Below, in pieces: positions 51,601-64,000 of a DNA stretch of 64,000 bases. Position numbers and translations under genes: made by a program. The notes beneath the pieces are model-generated. The model saw nothing but the letters and a program-made list of their open reading frames with translations, ran no database searches and had not been told where the DNA came from. Numbering within the stretch: the first letter of the stretch is position 1; each line of letters starts with the position of its first letter. The stretch comes from Psococerastis gibbosa (taxonomy: Eukaryota; Arthropoda; Insecta; Psocodea; Psocidae), in contig OZ020489.1 of NCBI GenBank assembly GCA_963971405.1, positions 620,001 to 684,000 of the forward strand, written 5' to 3'.

Positions 51601-53760
51601 GCTAAAAAAAATTCATTTGACAAGAATAAGAAAAATAGCTATTTACTTATTTTATTTTTTTTAAAGGTGTTAAAAAGATATAGGTGTCTTAATTTTGCTT
51701 ATTTAGGCTCATTGTATTGTACTTAACATCGGCCACTTGCTCCTGCGTGTTCATCGGTGTAAATGTAGCTACAAAAAATTCATTCGACAAGAATACGAAA
51801 AATAGCTATATACTTATTTTATTTTTTTTAAAGGTCTTGATATGACACGGGTGTCTTAAATTGGCTTATTTTGGCTCATTGTATTGTAATAACATTGAGC
51901 AATTGCTCCTGCGTGTTCATCGGTTTAAATGTTGCTAAAAAAAATTCATTCGAAAAGAATAAAAAAAATAGCTATTTACTTATTTTATTTTTTTAAAGGT
52001 CTTGATATGATAAGGGTGTCTTAATTTTGCTTATTTTGGCTCATTGTATTGTACTTAACATTGAGCAATTGTTCCTGCGTGTTCATCGGTGTAAATGTAG
52101 CTAAAAAAAATTCATTCGACAAGAATAAGAAAAATAGCTATTTACTTATTTTATTTTTTTTAAAGGTGTTAAAAAGATCTAGGTGTCTTAATTTTGCTTA
52201 TTTTGGCTCAATGTATTGTACTTAACATTGAGCAATTGTTCCTGCGTGTTCATCGGTGTAAATGTAGCTAAAAAAAATTCATTCGACAAGAATAAGAAAA
52301 ATAGCTATTTACTTATTTTATTTTTTTTAAAGGTTTTAGAAAGATATAGGTGTCTTAATTTTGCTCGTTTTGGCTCAATGTATTGTAATTAACATTGAGC
52401 AATTGTTCCTGCGTGTTCATCAGTGTAAATGTAGCTAAAAAAATTCATTCGACAAGAATAAGAAAAATAGCTATTTACTTATTTTATTTTTTTAAAGGTT
52501 TTAAAAAGATATAGGTGTCTTAATTTTGCTTATTTTGGCTCATTGTATTATACTTGACATTAAGCAATTGCTCGTGCGTGTTCATCGGTTTAAATGTTGC
52601 TAAAAAAAATTCACTCGACAAGAATAAAAAAAATAGCTATTTACTTATTTTATTTTTTTTAAAGGTCTTGATATGATAAGGGTGTCTTAATTTTGCTTAT
52701 TTTGGCTCATTGTATTGTACTAAACATTGAACAATTGCTTCTGCGTGTTCATGGGTGTAAATGTAGCTAAAAAAATTCATTCGACAAGAATAAGAAAAAT
52801 AGCTATTTACTTATTTTTTTTTTTTTAAAGGTCTTGATATGGCAAGGGTGTCTTAATTTGGCTTATTATGGCTCAATGTATTGCACTTGACATTGAGCAA
52901 TTGCTCCTGCGTGTTCATCGGTGTAAATGAAGCTAAAAAAAATTTATTCGACAAGAATAAGAAAAATAGCTATTTACTTATTTTATTTTTTTAAAGGTTT
53001 TAAAAAGATATAGGTGTCTTAATTTTGCTTATTTTGGCTCATTGTATTGTACTTGACATTGAGCAATTGCTCCTGCGTGTTCATCGGTTTTAAATGTTGC
53101 TAGAAAAAATTCATTCGACAAGAATAAAAAAAAATAGCTATTTACTTATTTTATTTTTTTTAAAGGTCTTGATATGACACGAGTGTCTCAATTTGGCTTA
53201 TTTTGGCTCATTGTATTGTAATTAACATTGAGCAATTGCTCCTGCGTGTTCATCGGTGTAAAGGTAGCTACAAAAAATTCATTCGACAAGAATACGAAAA
53301 ATAGCTATTTACTTATTTCATTTTTTTTAAAGGTCTTGATATGACACGGGTGTCTTAATTTGGCTTGTTTTGGCTCAATGTATTGTAATTAACATTGAGC
53401 AATTGTTCCTGCGTGTTCATCAGTGTAAATGTAGCTAAAAAAAATTCATTCGACAAGAATAAGAAAAATAGCTATTTACTTATTTTATTTTTTTAAAGGT
53501 TTTAAAAAGATATAGGTGTCTTAATTTTGCTTATTTTGGCTCATTGTATTGTACTTGACATTAAGCAATTGCTCCTGCGTGTTCATCGGTTTAAATGTTG
53601 CTAAAAAAAATTCATTCGACAAGAATAAAAAAAATAGCTATTTACTTATTTTATTTTTTTAAAGGTCTTAAAAAGATATAGGTGTCTTAATTTTGCTTAT
53701 TTAGGCTCACTGTATTGTGCTTAACATTGGCCATTTGCTCCTGCGTGTTCATCGGTGTAA
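48666..53760 (+). repeat. ~5.1-kb composite repeat, copy 2
   Basis: Carries the same marker order as 42663-48260, with the monomer that copy 1 lacks near 49,020 and without the four-monomer doubling. Private changes include ggcctttttt near 49,030, aacatgaagc near 49,391, gatctagg near 52,177 and tatggcaagg near 52,839. Confidence 0.8.
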
Positions 53761-53795
53761 ATGTAGCTACAAAAAATTCAATCGACAAGAATACG

Positions 53796-56700
53796 AAAAA
53801 TAGCTATTTACTTATTTTATTTTTTTTAAAGGTCTTGATATGACACGGGTTTGGCTTGTTTTGGCTCAATGTATTGTAATTAACATTGAGCAATTGTTCC
53901 TGCGTGTTCATCAGTGTAAATGTAGCTAAAAAAAATTCATTCGACAAGAATAAGAAAAATAGCTATTTACTTATTTTATTTTTTTAAAGGTTTTAAAAAG
54001 ATATAGGTGTCTTAATTTTGCTTATTTTGGCTCATTGTATTGTACTTGACATTGAGCAATTGCTCCTGCGTGTTCATCGGTTTTAAATGTTGCTAAAAAA
54101 AATTCATTCGACAAGAATAAAAAAAAATAGCTATTTACTTATTTTTTTTTTTTTAAAGGTCTTGATATGACACGGGTGTCTCAATTTGGCTTATTTTGGC
54201 TCATTGTATTGTAATTAACATTGAGCAATTGCTCCTGCGTGTTCATCGGTGTAAATGTAGCTAAGAAAAATTCATTTGACAAGAATAAGAAAAATAGCTA
54301 TTTACTTATTTTATTTTTTTTAAAGGTGTTAAAAAGATATAGGTGTCTTAATTTTGCTTATTTAGGCTCACTGTATTGTACTTAACATCGGCCACTTGCT
54401 CCAGCGTGTTCATTGGTGTAAATGTAGCTACAAAAAATTCATTCGACAAGAATACGAAAAATAGCTATATACTTATTTTATTTTTTTTAAAGGTCTTGAT
54501 ATGACACGGGTGTCTAAAATTGGCTTATTTTGGCTCATTGTATTGTAATTAACATTGAGCAATTGCTCCTGCGTGTTCATCGGTTTAAATGTTGCTAAAA
54601 AAAATTCATTCGAAAAGAATAAAAAAAATAGCTATTTACTTATTTTATTTTTTTAAAGGTCTTGATATGATAAGGGTGTCTTAATTTTGCTTATTTTGGC
54701 TCATTGTATTGAAATTAACATTGAGCAATTGCTATTGCGTGTTCATCGGTGTAAATGTAGCTACAAAAAATTCATTCGACAAGAATAAGAAAAATAGCTA
54801 TTTACTTATTTTATTTTTTTAAAAGGTTTTAGAAAGATATAGGTGTCATAATTTTGCTTATTTTGGCTCAATGTATTGTACTTAACATTGAGCAATTGTT
54901 CCTGCGTGTTCATCGGTGTAAATGTAGCTAAAAAAAATTCATTCGACAAGAATAAGAAAAATAACTATTTACTTATTTTATTTTTTTTAAAGGTTTTAGA
55001 AAGATATAGGTGTCTTAATTTTGCTCGTTTTGGCTCAATGTATTGTAATTAACATTGAGCGATTGTTCCTGCGTGTTCATCAGTGTAAATGTAGCTAAAA
55101 AAAATTCATTCGACAAGAATAAGAAAAATAGCTATTTACTTATTTTATTTTTTTAAAGGTTTTAAAAAGATATAAGTGCCTTAATTTTGCTTATTTTGGC
55201 TCATTGTATTGTACTTGACATTAAGCAATTGCTCCTGCGTGTTCATCGGTTTAAATGTTGCTAAAAAAATTCACTCGACAAGAATAAAAAAAATAGCTAT
55301 TTACTTATTTTATTTTTTTTAAAGGTCTTGATATGATAAGGGTGTCTTAATTTTGCTTATTTTGGCTCATTGTATTGTACTTGACATTGAGCAATTGCTC
55401 CTGCGTGTTCATCGGTTTTAAATGTTGCTAAAAAAAATTCATTCGACAAGAATAAAAAAAAATAGCTATTTACTTATTTTATTTTTTTTAAAGGTCTTGA
55501 TATGACACGGGTGTCTCAATTTGGCTTATTTTGGCTCATTGTAATGTAATTAACATTGAGCAATTGCTCCTGCGTGTTCATCGGTGTAAATGTAGCTAAA
55601 AAAAATTCATTCGACAAGAATTAGAAAAATAGCTATTTACTTATTTTATTTTTTTAAAGGTTTTAAAAGATATAGGTGTCTTAATTTTGCTTTTTTTGGC
55701 TCAGTGTATTGCACTTGACATTGAGCAATTGCTCCTGCGTGTTCATCGGTGTAAATGTAGCTAAGAAAAATTCATTTGACAAGAATAAGAAAAATAGCTA
55801 TTTACTTATTTTATTTTTTTTAAAGGTGTTAAAAAGATATAGGTGTCTTAATTTTGCTTATTTAGGCTCACAGTATTGTACTTAACATCGGCCACTTGCT
55901 CCTGCGTGTTCATTGGTGTAAATGTAGCTACAAAAAATTCATTCGACAAGAATACGAAAAATAGCTATATACTTATTTTATTTTTTTTAAAGGTCTTGAT
56001 ATGACACGGGTGTCTTAAATTGGCTTATTTTGGCTCATTGTATTGTAATTAACATTGAGCAATTGCTCCTGCGTGTTCATCGGTTTAAATGTTGCTAAAA
56101 AAAATTCATTCGAAAAGAATAAAAAAAATAGCTATTTACTTATTTTATTTTTTTAAAGGTCTTGATATGATAAGGGTGTCTTAATTTTGCTTATTTTGGC
56201 TCATTGTATTGAAATTAACATTGAGCAATTGCTATTGCGTGTTCATCGGTGTAAATGTAGCTACAAAAAATTCATTCGACAAGAATAAGAAAAATAGCTA
56301 TTTACTTATTTTATTTTTTTAAAAGGTTTTAGAAAGATATAGGTGTCTTAATTTTGCTTATTTTGGCTCAATGTATTGTACTTAACATTGAGCAATTGTT
56401 CCTGCGTGTTCATCGGTGTAAATGTAGCTAAAAAAAATTCATTCGACAAGAATAAGAAAAATAGCTATTTACTTATTTTATTTTTTTTAAAGGTTTTAGA
56501 AAGATATAGGTGTCTTAATTTTGCTCGTTTTGGCTCAATGTATTGTAGTTAACATTGAGCAATTGTTCCTGCGTGTTCATCAGTGTAAATGTAGCTAAAA
56601 CAAATTCATTCGACAAGAATAAGAAAAATAGCTATTTACTTATTTTATTTTTTTTAAAGGTCTTAAAAAGATATAGGTGTCTTAATTTTGCTTATTTAGG

Positions 56701-58786
56701 CTCACTGTATTGTACTTAACATTGGCCACTTGCTCCTGCGTGTTCATCGGTGTAAGTGTAGCTACCAAAAATTCATTCGACAAGAATACGAAAAATAGCT
56801 ATTTACTTATTTTATTTTTTTAAAGGTTTTAAAAAGATATAAGTGTCTTAATTTTGCTTATTTTGGCTCATTGTATTGTACTTGACATTAAGCAATTGCT
56901 CCTGCGTGTTCATCGGTTTAAATGTTGCTAAAAAAATTCACTCGACAAGAATAAAAAAAATAGCTATTTACTTATTTTATTTTTTTTAAAGGTCTTGATA
57001 TGATAAGGGTGTCTTAATTTTGCTTATTTTGGCTCATTGTATTGTAGTCAACATTGAACAATTGCTTCTGCGTGTTCATGGGTGTAAATGTAGCTAAAAA
57101 AAATTCATTCGACAAGAATAAGAAAAATAGCTATTTACTTATTTTATTTTTTTTAAAGGTCTTAAAAAGATATAGGTGTCTTAAGTTTGCTTATTTAGGC
57201 TCACTGTATTGTACATAACATCGGCCACTTGCTCTTGCGTGTTCATCGGTGTAAATGTAGCTACAAAAAATTCATTCGACAAGAATACGAAAAATAGCTA
57301 TATACTTATTTTATTTTTTTTAAAGGTCTTGATATGACGCGGGTGTCTTAAATTGGCTTATTTTGGCTCATTGTATTGTAATTAACATTGAGCAATTGCT
57401 CCTGCGTGTTCGTCGGTTTAAATGTTGCTAAAAAAAATTCATTCGACAAGAATAAAAAAAATAGCTATTTACTTATTTTATTTTTTTAAAGGTCTTGATA
57501 TGATAAGGGTGTCTTAATTTTGCTTATTTTGGCTCATTGTATTAAAATTAACATTGAGCAATTGCTCCTGCGTGTTCATCGGTGTAAATGTAGCTACAAA
57601 AAATTCATTCGACAAGAATAAGAAAAATAGCTATTTACTTATTTTATTTTTTTAAGGGTCTTGATATGATAAGGGTGTCTTAATTTTGCTTATTTTGGTT
57701 CATTGTATTGTACTTAACATTAAGCAATTGCTCCTGCGTGTTCATCGGTGTAAATGTAGCTAAAAAAAATTCATTCGACAAGAATAAGAAAAATAGATAT
57801 TTACTTATTTTATTTTTTTTAAAGGTCTTTAAAAGATATTGGTGTCTTAGTTTTGCTTATTTAGGCTCACTGTATTGTACTCAACATTGGCCACTTGCTC
57901 GTGCGTGTTCATCGGTGTAAATGTAGCTACAAAAAATTCAATCGACAAGAATAAGAAAAATAGCTATTTACTTATTTTATTTTTTTTAAAGGTCTTGATA
58001 TGACACGGGTGTCTTAAATAGGCTTATTTTGGCTCATTGTATTGTAATTAACATTGAGCAATTGCTCCTGCGTGTTCATCGGTTTAAATGTTGCTAAAAA
58101 AAATTCATTCGAAAAGAATAAAAAAAAAGCTATTTACTTATTTTATTTTTTTAAAGGTCTTGATATGATAAGGGTGTCTTAATTTTGCTTATTTTGGCTC
58201 ATTGTATTGAAATTAACATTGAGCAATTGCTATTGCGTGTTCATCGGTGTAAATGTAGCTACAAAAAATTCATTCGACAAGAATAAGAAAAATAGCTATT
58301 TACTTATTTTATTTTTTTAAAAGGTTTTAGAAAGATATAGGTGTCTTAATTTTGCTTATTTTGGCTCAATGTATTGTACTTAACATTGAGCAATTGTTCC
58401 TGCGTGTTCATCGGTGTAAACGTAGCTAAAAAAAATTCATTCGACAAGAATAAGAAAAATAGCTATTTACTTATTTTATTTTTTTTAAAGGTTTTAGAAA
58501 GATATAGGTGTCTTAATTTTGCTCGTTTTGGCTCAATGTATTGTAATTAACATTGAGCAATTGTTCCTGCGTGTTCATCAGTGTAAATGTAGCTAAAAAA
58601 AATTCATTCGACAAGAATAAGAAAAATAGCTATTTACTTATTTTATTTTTTTAAAGGTTTAAAAAAGATATGAGTGTCTTAATTTTGCTTATTTTGGCTC
58701 ATTGTATTGTACTTGACATTAAGCAATTGCTCCTGCGTGTTCATCGGTTTAAATGTTGCTAAAAAAATTCACTCGACAAGAATAAA
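53796..58786 (+). repeat. 4,991-bp (30-monomer) tandem duplication, copy 1
   Basis: The offset to copy 2 is 4,991 bp from end to end with no monomer gained or lost. Only a few differences are seen by eye over 5 kb: ccag/cctg near 54,402, gtgcc/gtgtc near 55,178, aaagg/aacgg near 60,148, cat/cgt near 61,570, one aaa/att run change near 63,426 and one near 58,661. That would be about 99.9% identity. Internally, a set of markers (aagaaaaattcatttgac at 54,263 and 55,763; gaaaagaat at 54,613 and 56,113) repeats at 1,500 bp (9 monomers), so this unit was itself built by duplication. Confidence 0.92.
53842..53860 (+). repeat. 8-bp deletion marker gacacgggtttggcttg (also 58833)
   Basis: The usual gacacgggtgtcttaatttggc has lost gtcttaat, shortening the monomer and removing the right arm of the GACAC-GG-GTGTC dyad. 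It occurs only at 53842 and 58833, exactly 4,991 bp apart. Confidence 0.85.
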
Positions 58787-61700
58787 AAAAATAGCTATTT
58801 ACTTATTTTATTTTTTTTAAAGGTCTTGATATGACACGGGTTTGGCTTGTTTTGGCTCAATGTATTGTAATTAACATTGAGCAATTGTTCCTGCGTGTTC
58901 ATCAGTGTAAATGTAGCTAAAAAAAATTCATTCGACAAGAATAAGAAAAATAGCTATTTACTTATTTTATTTTTTTAAAGGTTTTAAAAAGATATAGGTG
59001 TCTTAATTTTGCTTATTTTGGCTCATTGTATTGTACTTGACATTGAGCAATTGCTCCTGCGTGTTCATCGGTTTTAAATGTTGCTAAAAAAAATTCATTC
59101 GACAAGAATAAAAAAAAATAGCTATTTACTTATTTTTTTTTTTTTAAAGGTCTTGATATGACACGGGTGTCTCAATTTGGCTTATTTTGGCTCATTGTAT
59201 TGTAATTAACATTGAGCAATTGCTCCTGCGTGTTCATCGGTGTAAATGTAGCTAAGAAAAATTCATTTGACAAGAATAAGAAAAATAGCTATTTACTTAT
59301 TTTATTTTTTTTAAAGGTGTTAAAAAGATATAGGTGTCTTAATTTTGCTTATTTAGGCTCACTGTATTGTACTTAACATCGGCCACTTGCTCCTGCGTGT
59401 TCATTGGTGTAAATGTAGCTACAAAAAATTCATTCGACAAGAATACGAAAAATAGCTATATACTTATTTTATTTTTTTTAAAGGTCTTGATATGACACGG
59501 GTGTCTAAAATTGGCTTATTTTGGCTCATTGTATTGTAATTAACATTGAGCAATTGCTCCTGCGTGTTCATCGGTTTAAATGTTGCTAAAAAAAATTCAT
59601 TCGAAAAGAATAAAAAAAATAGCTATTTACTTATTTTATTTTTTTAAAGGTCTTGATATGATAAGGGTGTCTTAATTTTGCTTATTTTGGCTCATTGTAT
59701 TGAAATTAACATTGAGCAATTGCTATTGCGTGTTCATCGGTGTAAATGTAGCTACAAAAAATTCATTCGACAAGAATAAGAAAAATAGCTATTTACTTAT
59801 TTTATTTTTTTAAAAGGTTTTAGAAAGATATAGGTGTCATAATTTTGCTTATTTTGGCTCAATGTATTGTACTTAACATTGAGCAATTGTTCCTGCGTGT
59901 TCATCGGTGTAAATGTAGCTAAAAAAAATTCATTCGACAAGAATAAGAAAAATAACTATTTACTTATTTTATTTTTTTTAAAGGTTTTAGAAAGATATAG
60001 GTGTCTTAATTTTGCTCGTTTTGGCTCAATGTATTGTAATTAACATTGAGCGATTGTTCCTGCGTGTTCATCAGTGTAAATGTAGCTAAAAAAAATTCAT
60101 TCGACAAGAATAAGAAAAATAGCTATTTACTTATTTTATTTTTTTAACGGTTTTAAAAAGATATAAGTGTCTTAATTTTGCTTATTTTGGCTCATTGTAT
60201 TGTACTTGACATTAAGCAATTGCTCCTGCGTGTTCATCGGTTTAAATGTTGCTAAAAAAATTCACTCGACAAGAATAAAAAAAATAGCTATTTACTTATT
60301 TTATTTTTTTTAAAGGTCTTGATATGATAAGGGTGTCTTAATTTTGCTTATTTTGGCTCATTGTATTGTACTTGACATTGAGCAATTGCTCCTGCGTGTT
60401 CATCGGTTTTAAATGTTGCTAAAAAAAATTCATTCGACAAGAATAAAAAAAAATAGCTATTTACTTATTTTATTTTTTTTAAAGGTCTTGATATGACACG
60501 GGTGTCTCAATTTGGCTTATTTTGGCTCATTGTAATGTAATTAACATTGAGCAATTGCTCCTGCGTGTTCATCGGTGTAAATGTAGCTAAAAAAAATTCA
60601 TTCGACAAGAATTAGAAAAATAGCTATTTACTTATTTTATTTTTTTAAAGGTTTTAAAAGATATAGGTGTCTTAATTTTGCTTTTTTTGGCTCAGTGTAT
60701 TGCACTTGACATTGAGCAATTGCTCCTGCGTGTTCATCGGTGTAAATGTAGCTAAGAAAAATTCATTTGACAAGAATAAGAAAAATAGCTATTTACTTAT
60801 TTTATTTTTTTTAAAGGTGTTAAAAAGATATAGGTGTCTTAATTTTGCTTATTTAGGCTCACAGTATTGTACTTAACATCGGCCACTTGCTCCTGCGTGT
60901 TCATTGGTGTAAATGTAGCTACAAAAAATTCATTCGACAAGAATACGAAAAATAGCTATATACTTATTTTATTTTTTTTAAAGGTCTTGATATGACACGG
61001 GTGTCTTAAATTGGCTTATTTTGGCTCATTGTATTGTAATTAACATTGAGCAATTGCTCCTGCGTGTTCATCGGTTTAAATGTTGCTAAAAAAAATTCAT
61101 TCGAAAAGAATAAAAAAAATAGCTATTTACTTATTTTATTTTTTTAAAGGTCTTGATATGATAAGGGTGTCTTAATTTTGCTTATTTTGGCTCATTGTAT
61201 TGAAATTAACATTGAGCAATTGCTATTGCGTGTTCATCGGTGTAAATGTAGCTACAAAAAATTCATTCGACAAGAATAAGAAAAATAGCTATTTACTTAT
61301 TTTATTTTTTTAAAAGGTTTTAGAAAGATATAGGTGTCTTAATTTTGCTTATTTTGGCTCAATGTATTGTACTTAACATTGAGCAATTGTTCCTGCGTGT
61401 TCATCGGTGTAAATGTAGCTAAAAAAAATTCATTCGACAAGAATAAGAAAAATAGCTATTTACTTATTTTATTTTTTTTAAAGGTTTTAGAAAGATATAG
61501 GTGTCTTAATTTTGCTCGTTTTGGCTCAATGTATTGTAGTTAACATTGAGCAATTGTTCCTGCGTGTTCGTCAGTGTAAATGTAGCTAAAACAAATTCAT
61601 TCGACAAGAATAAGAAAAATAGCTATTTACTTATTTTATTTTTTTTAAAGGTCTTAAAAAGATATAGGTGTCTTAATTTTGCTTATTTAGGCTCACTGTA

Positions 61701-63777
61701 TTGTACTTAACATTGGCCACTTGCTCCTGCGTGTTCATCGGTGTAAGTGTAGCTACCAAAAATTCATTCGACAAGAATACGAAAAATAGCTATTTACTTA
61801 TTTTATTTTTTTAAAGGTTTTAAAAAGATATAAGTGTCTTAATTTTGCTTATTTTGGCTCATTGTATTGTACTTGACATTAAGCAATTGCTCCTGCGTGT
61901 TCATCGGTTTAAATGTTGCTAAAAAAATTCACTCGACAAGAATAAAAAAAATAGCTATTTACTTATTTTATTTTTTTTAAAGGTCTTGATATGATAAGGG
62001 TGTCTTAATTTTGCTTATTTTGGCTCATTGTATTGTAGTCAACATTGAACAATTGCTTCTGCGTGTTCATGGGTGTAAATGTAGCTAAAAAAAATTCATT
62101 CGACAAGAATAAGAAAAATAGCTATTTACTTATTTTATTTTTTTTAAAGGTCTTAAAAAGATATAGGTGTCTTAAGTTTGCTTATTTAGGCTCACTGTAT
62201 TGTACATAACATCGGCCACTTGCTCTTGCGTGTTCATCGGTGTAAATGTAGCTACAAAAAATTCATTCGACAAGAATACGAAAAATAGCTATATACTTAT
62301 TTTATTTTTTTTAAAGGTCTTGATATGACGCGGGTGTCTTAAATTGGCTTATTTTGGCTCATTGTATTGTAATTAACATTGAGCAATTGCTCCTGCGTGT
62401 TCGTCGGTTTAAATGTTGCTAAAAAAAATTCATTCGACAAGAATAAAAAAAATAGCTATTTACTTATTTTATTTTTTTAAAGGTCTTGATATGATAAGGG
62501 TGTCTTAATTTTGCTTATTTTGGCTCATTGTATTAAAATTAACATTGAGCAATTGCTCCTGCGTGTTCATCGGTGTAAATGTAGCTACAAAAAATTCATT
62601 CGACAAGAATAAGAAAAATAGCTATTTACTTATTTTATTTTTTTAAGGGTCTTGATATGATAAGGGTGTCTTAATTTTGCTTATTTTGGCTCATTGTATT
62701 GTACTTAACATTAAGCAATTGCTCCTGCGTGTTCATCGGTGTAAATGTAGCTAAAAAAAATTCATTCGACAAGAATAAGAAAAATAGATATTTACTTATT
62801 TTATTTTTTTTAAAGGTCTTTAAAAGATATTGGTGTCTTAGTTTTGCTTATTTAGGCTCACTGTATTGTACTCAACATTGGCCACTTGCTCGTGCGTGTT
62901 CATCGGTGTAAATGTAGCTACAAAAAATTCAATCGACAAGAATAAGAAAAATAGCTATTTACTTATTTTATTTTTTTTAAAGGTCTTGATATGACACGGG
63001 TGTCTTAAATAGGCTTATTTTGGCTCATTGTATTGTAATTAACATTGAGCAATTGCTCCTGCGTGTTCATCGGTTTAAATGTTGCTAAAAAAAATTCATT
63101 CGAAAAGAATAAAAAAAAAGCTATTTACTTATTTTATTTTTTTAAAGGTCTTGATATGATAAGGGTGTCTTAATTTTGCTTATTTTGGCTCATTGTATTG
63201 AAATTAACATTGAGCAATTGCTATTGCGTGTTCATCGGTGTAAATGTAGCTACAAAAAATTCATTCGACAAGAATAAGAAAAATAGCTATTTACTTATTT
63301 TATTTTTTTAAAAGGTTTTAGAAAGATATAGGTGTCTTAATTTTGCTTATTTTGGCTCAATGTATTGTACTTAACATTGAGCAATTGTTCCTGCGTGTTC
63401 ATCGGTGTAAACGTAGCTAAAAAAATTTCATTCGACAAGAATAAGAAAAATAGCTATTTACTTATTTTATTTTTTTTAAAGGTTTTAGAAAGATATAGGT
63501 GTCTTAATTTTGCTCGTTTTGGCTCAATGTATTGTAATTAACATTGAGCAATTGTTCCTGCGTGTTCATCAGTGTAAATGTAGCTAAAAAAAATTCATTC
63601 GACAAGAATAAGAAAAATAGCTATTTACTTATTTTATTTTTTTAAAGGTTTTAAAAAGATATGAGTGTCTTAATTTTGCTTATTTTGGCTCATTGTATTG
63701 TACTTGACATTAAGCAATTGCTCCTGCGTGTTCATCGGTTTAAATGTTGCTAAAAAAATTCACTCGACAAGAATAAA
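58787..63777 (+). repeat. 4,991-bp tandem duplication, copy 2
   Basis: Directly abuts copy 1 and matches it throughout. The boundary is visible because the 58.7 kb monomer joins aataaaaaaaatagc to the gacacgggtttggc monomer, whereas at the matching point in copy 1 (53.8 kb) the join follows gaatacgaaaaatagc. Confidence 0.92.
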
Positions 63778-64000
63778 AAAAATAGCTATTTACTTATTTT
63801 ATTTTTTTTATAGGTCTTGATATGATAAGGGTGTCTTAATTTTGCTTATTTTGGCTCATTGTATTGTACTCAACATTGAACAATTGCTACTGCGTGTTCA
63901 TGGGTGTAAATGTAGCTAAAAAAATTCATTCGACAAGAATAAGAAAAATAGCTATTTACTTATTTTATTTTTTTTAAAGGTCTTAAAAAGATATAGGTGT
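63778..64000 (+). repeat. Partial next unit at the window edge
   Basis: The array continues in phase past the second 4,991-bp copy. The monomers here (gataagggtgtc, then caacattgaacaattgc with catgggtg at 63899) resemble 56.99-57.18 kb and 62.0-62.2 kb. The satellite therefore extends beyond the window. The same holds at position 1, which begins inside a monomer. Confidence 0.8.

Larger units (their letters stand above)
1..64000 (+). repeat. Satellite array, ~167-bp monomer, ~384 copies
   Basis: The conserved block gcgtgttcatcgg recurs at 19, 185, 350, 517, 684, 851 and 1017, that is every 165-167 bp, and this phase continues to the last base. All copies point the same way. Variation within a monomer is by scattered substitutions, changes in A-run and T-run length, and rare short indels. 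By eye, neighbouring monomers differ much more than monomers a whole higher-order unit apart. Composition is about 72% A+T, from a hand count of one monomer. No stretch over 300 bases departs from the repeat, so no gene, RNA gene or inserted transposon is present. The period is close to one nucleosome plus short linker. Such arrays are typical of eukaryotic centromeric or pericentromeric heterochromatin; that location is inference. The family is not one I recognise by name. Confidence 0.98.

Noticed and set aside
1-64000. CRISPR array
   Set aside because: The repeating unit is the whole ~167-bp sequence, with no alternation of short constant repeats and unique spacers.
1-64000. Telomeric repeat, rDNA or tRNA cluster
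   Set aside because: No telomeric hexamer runs, no recognisable rRNA or tRNA sequence, and the period and composition do not fit.

Overview
The whole 64 kb window is one uninterrupted, head-to-tail tandem array of an A+T-rich satellite monomer of about 166-167 bp, roughly 384 copies, all in the same orientation. I find no unique-sequence island, protein gene, RNA gene or transposon. Base composition (46 G+C in the 167 bp monomer at 684-850, counted by hand, about 28% G+C) and multi-tier array organisation are typical of a eukaryotic (peri)centromeric or other heterochromatic block. Nothing in the sequence names the species, and I do not recognise the monomer as a published family.

Each monomer has a constant plan. 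A GAGCAATTGCTC-type dyad is followed by a conserved block (tgcgtgttcatcggtg), a TAGCTA-centred dyad with an A-run of about 8, the segment attcgacaagaata, a 12-bp perfect palindrome AAATAGCTATTT inside a longer imperfect hairpin, a T-rich tract ending in T7-8, and a variable 3' half. The 3' half comes in two main forms: 'cttgatatgacacgggtgtc' and 'ttaaaaagatataggtgtc'. Diagnostic point variants give each monomer an identity, so higher-order structure can be traced.

Layout by region. (1) 1-8.2 kb: repeats of about 21 monomers (3.5 kb), copied almost intact at 19.0-27.1 kb. (2) 7.0-14.7 kb: a 4,016-bp (24-monomer) tandem duplication holding two copies of an odd 36-nt replacement rich in TGTAC. 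(3) 14.0-19.5 kb: a 2,832-bp (17-monomer) tandem duplication whose second copy lacks one monomer. (4) 19.0-27.1 kb: the partner of region 1. (5) 27.1-31.0 kb: a mosaic of pieces of region 4. (6) 31.0-37.4 kb: a 2,510-bp (15-monomer) unit present two and a half times. (7) 37.8-53.8 kb: 2.2-2.5 kb units nested in a larger repeat of about 6.0-6.2 kb. (8) 53.8-63.8 kb: a 4,991-bp (30-monomer) tandem duplication with only a handful of differences between copies, followed by a partial next unit to the end.

Markers confined to the left (about 1-21 kb), middle (27-36 kb) and right (39-60.5 kb) show that local families of repeats have replaced one another along the array. Copy-number differences between units are nearly always whole monomers, the signature of unequal exchange or recombination-based amplification. 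The recurrent 60-110-codon open frames are by-products of the monomer and are not annotated as genes. The most interesting aspects are the nested repeat hierarchy, the dense dyad symmetry within each monomer, and a weak CENP-B-box-like match overlapping one dyad.
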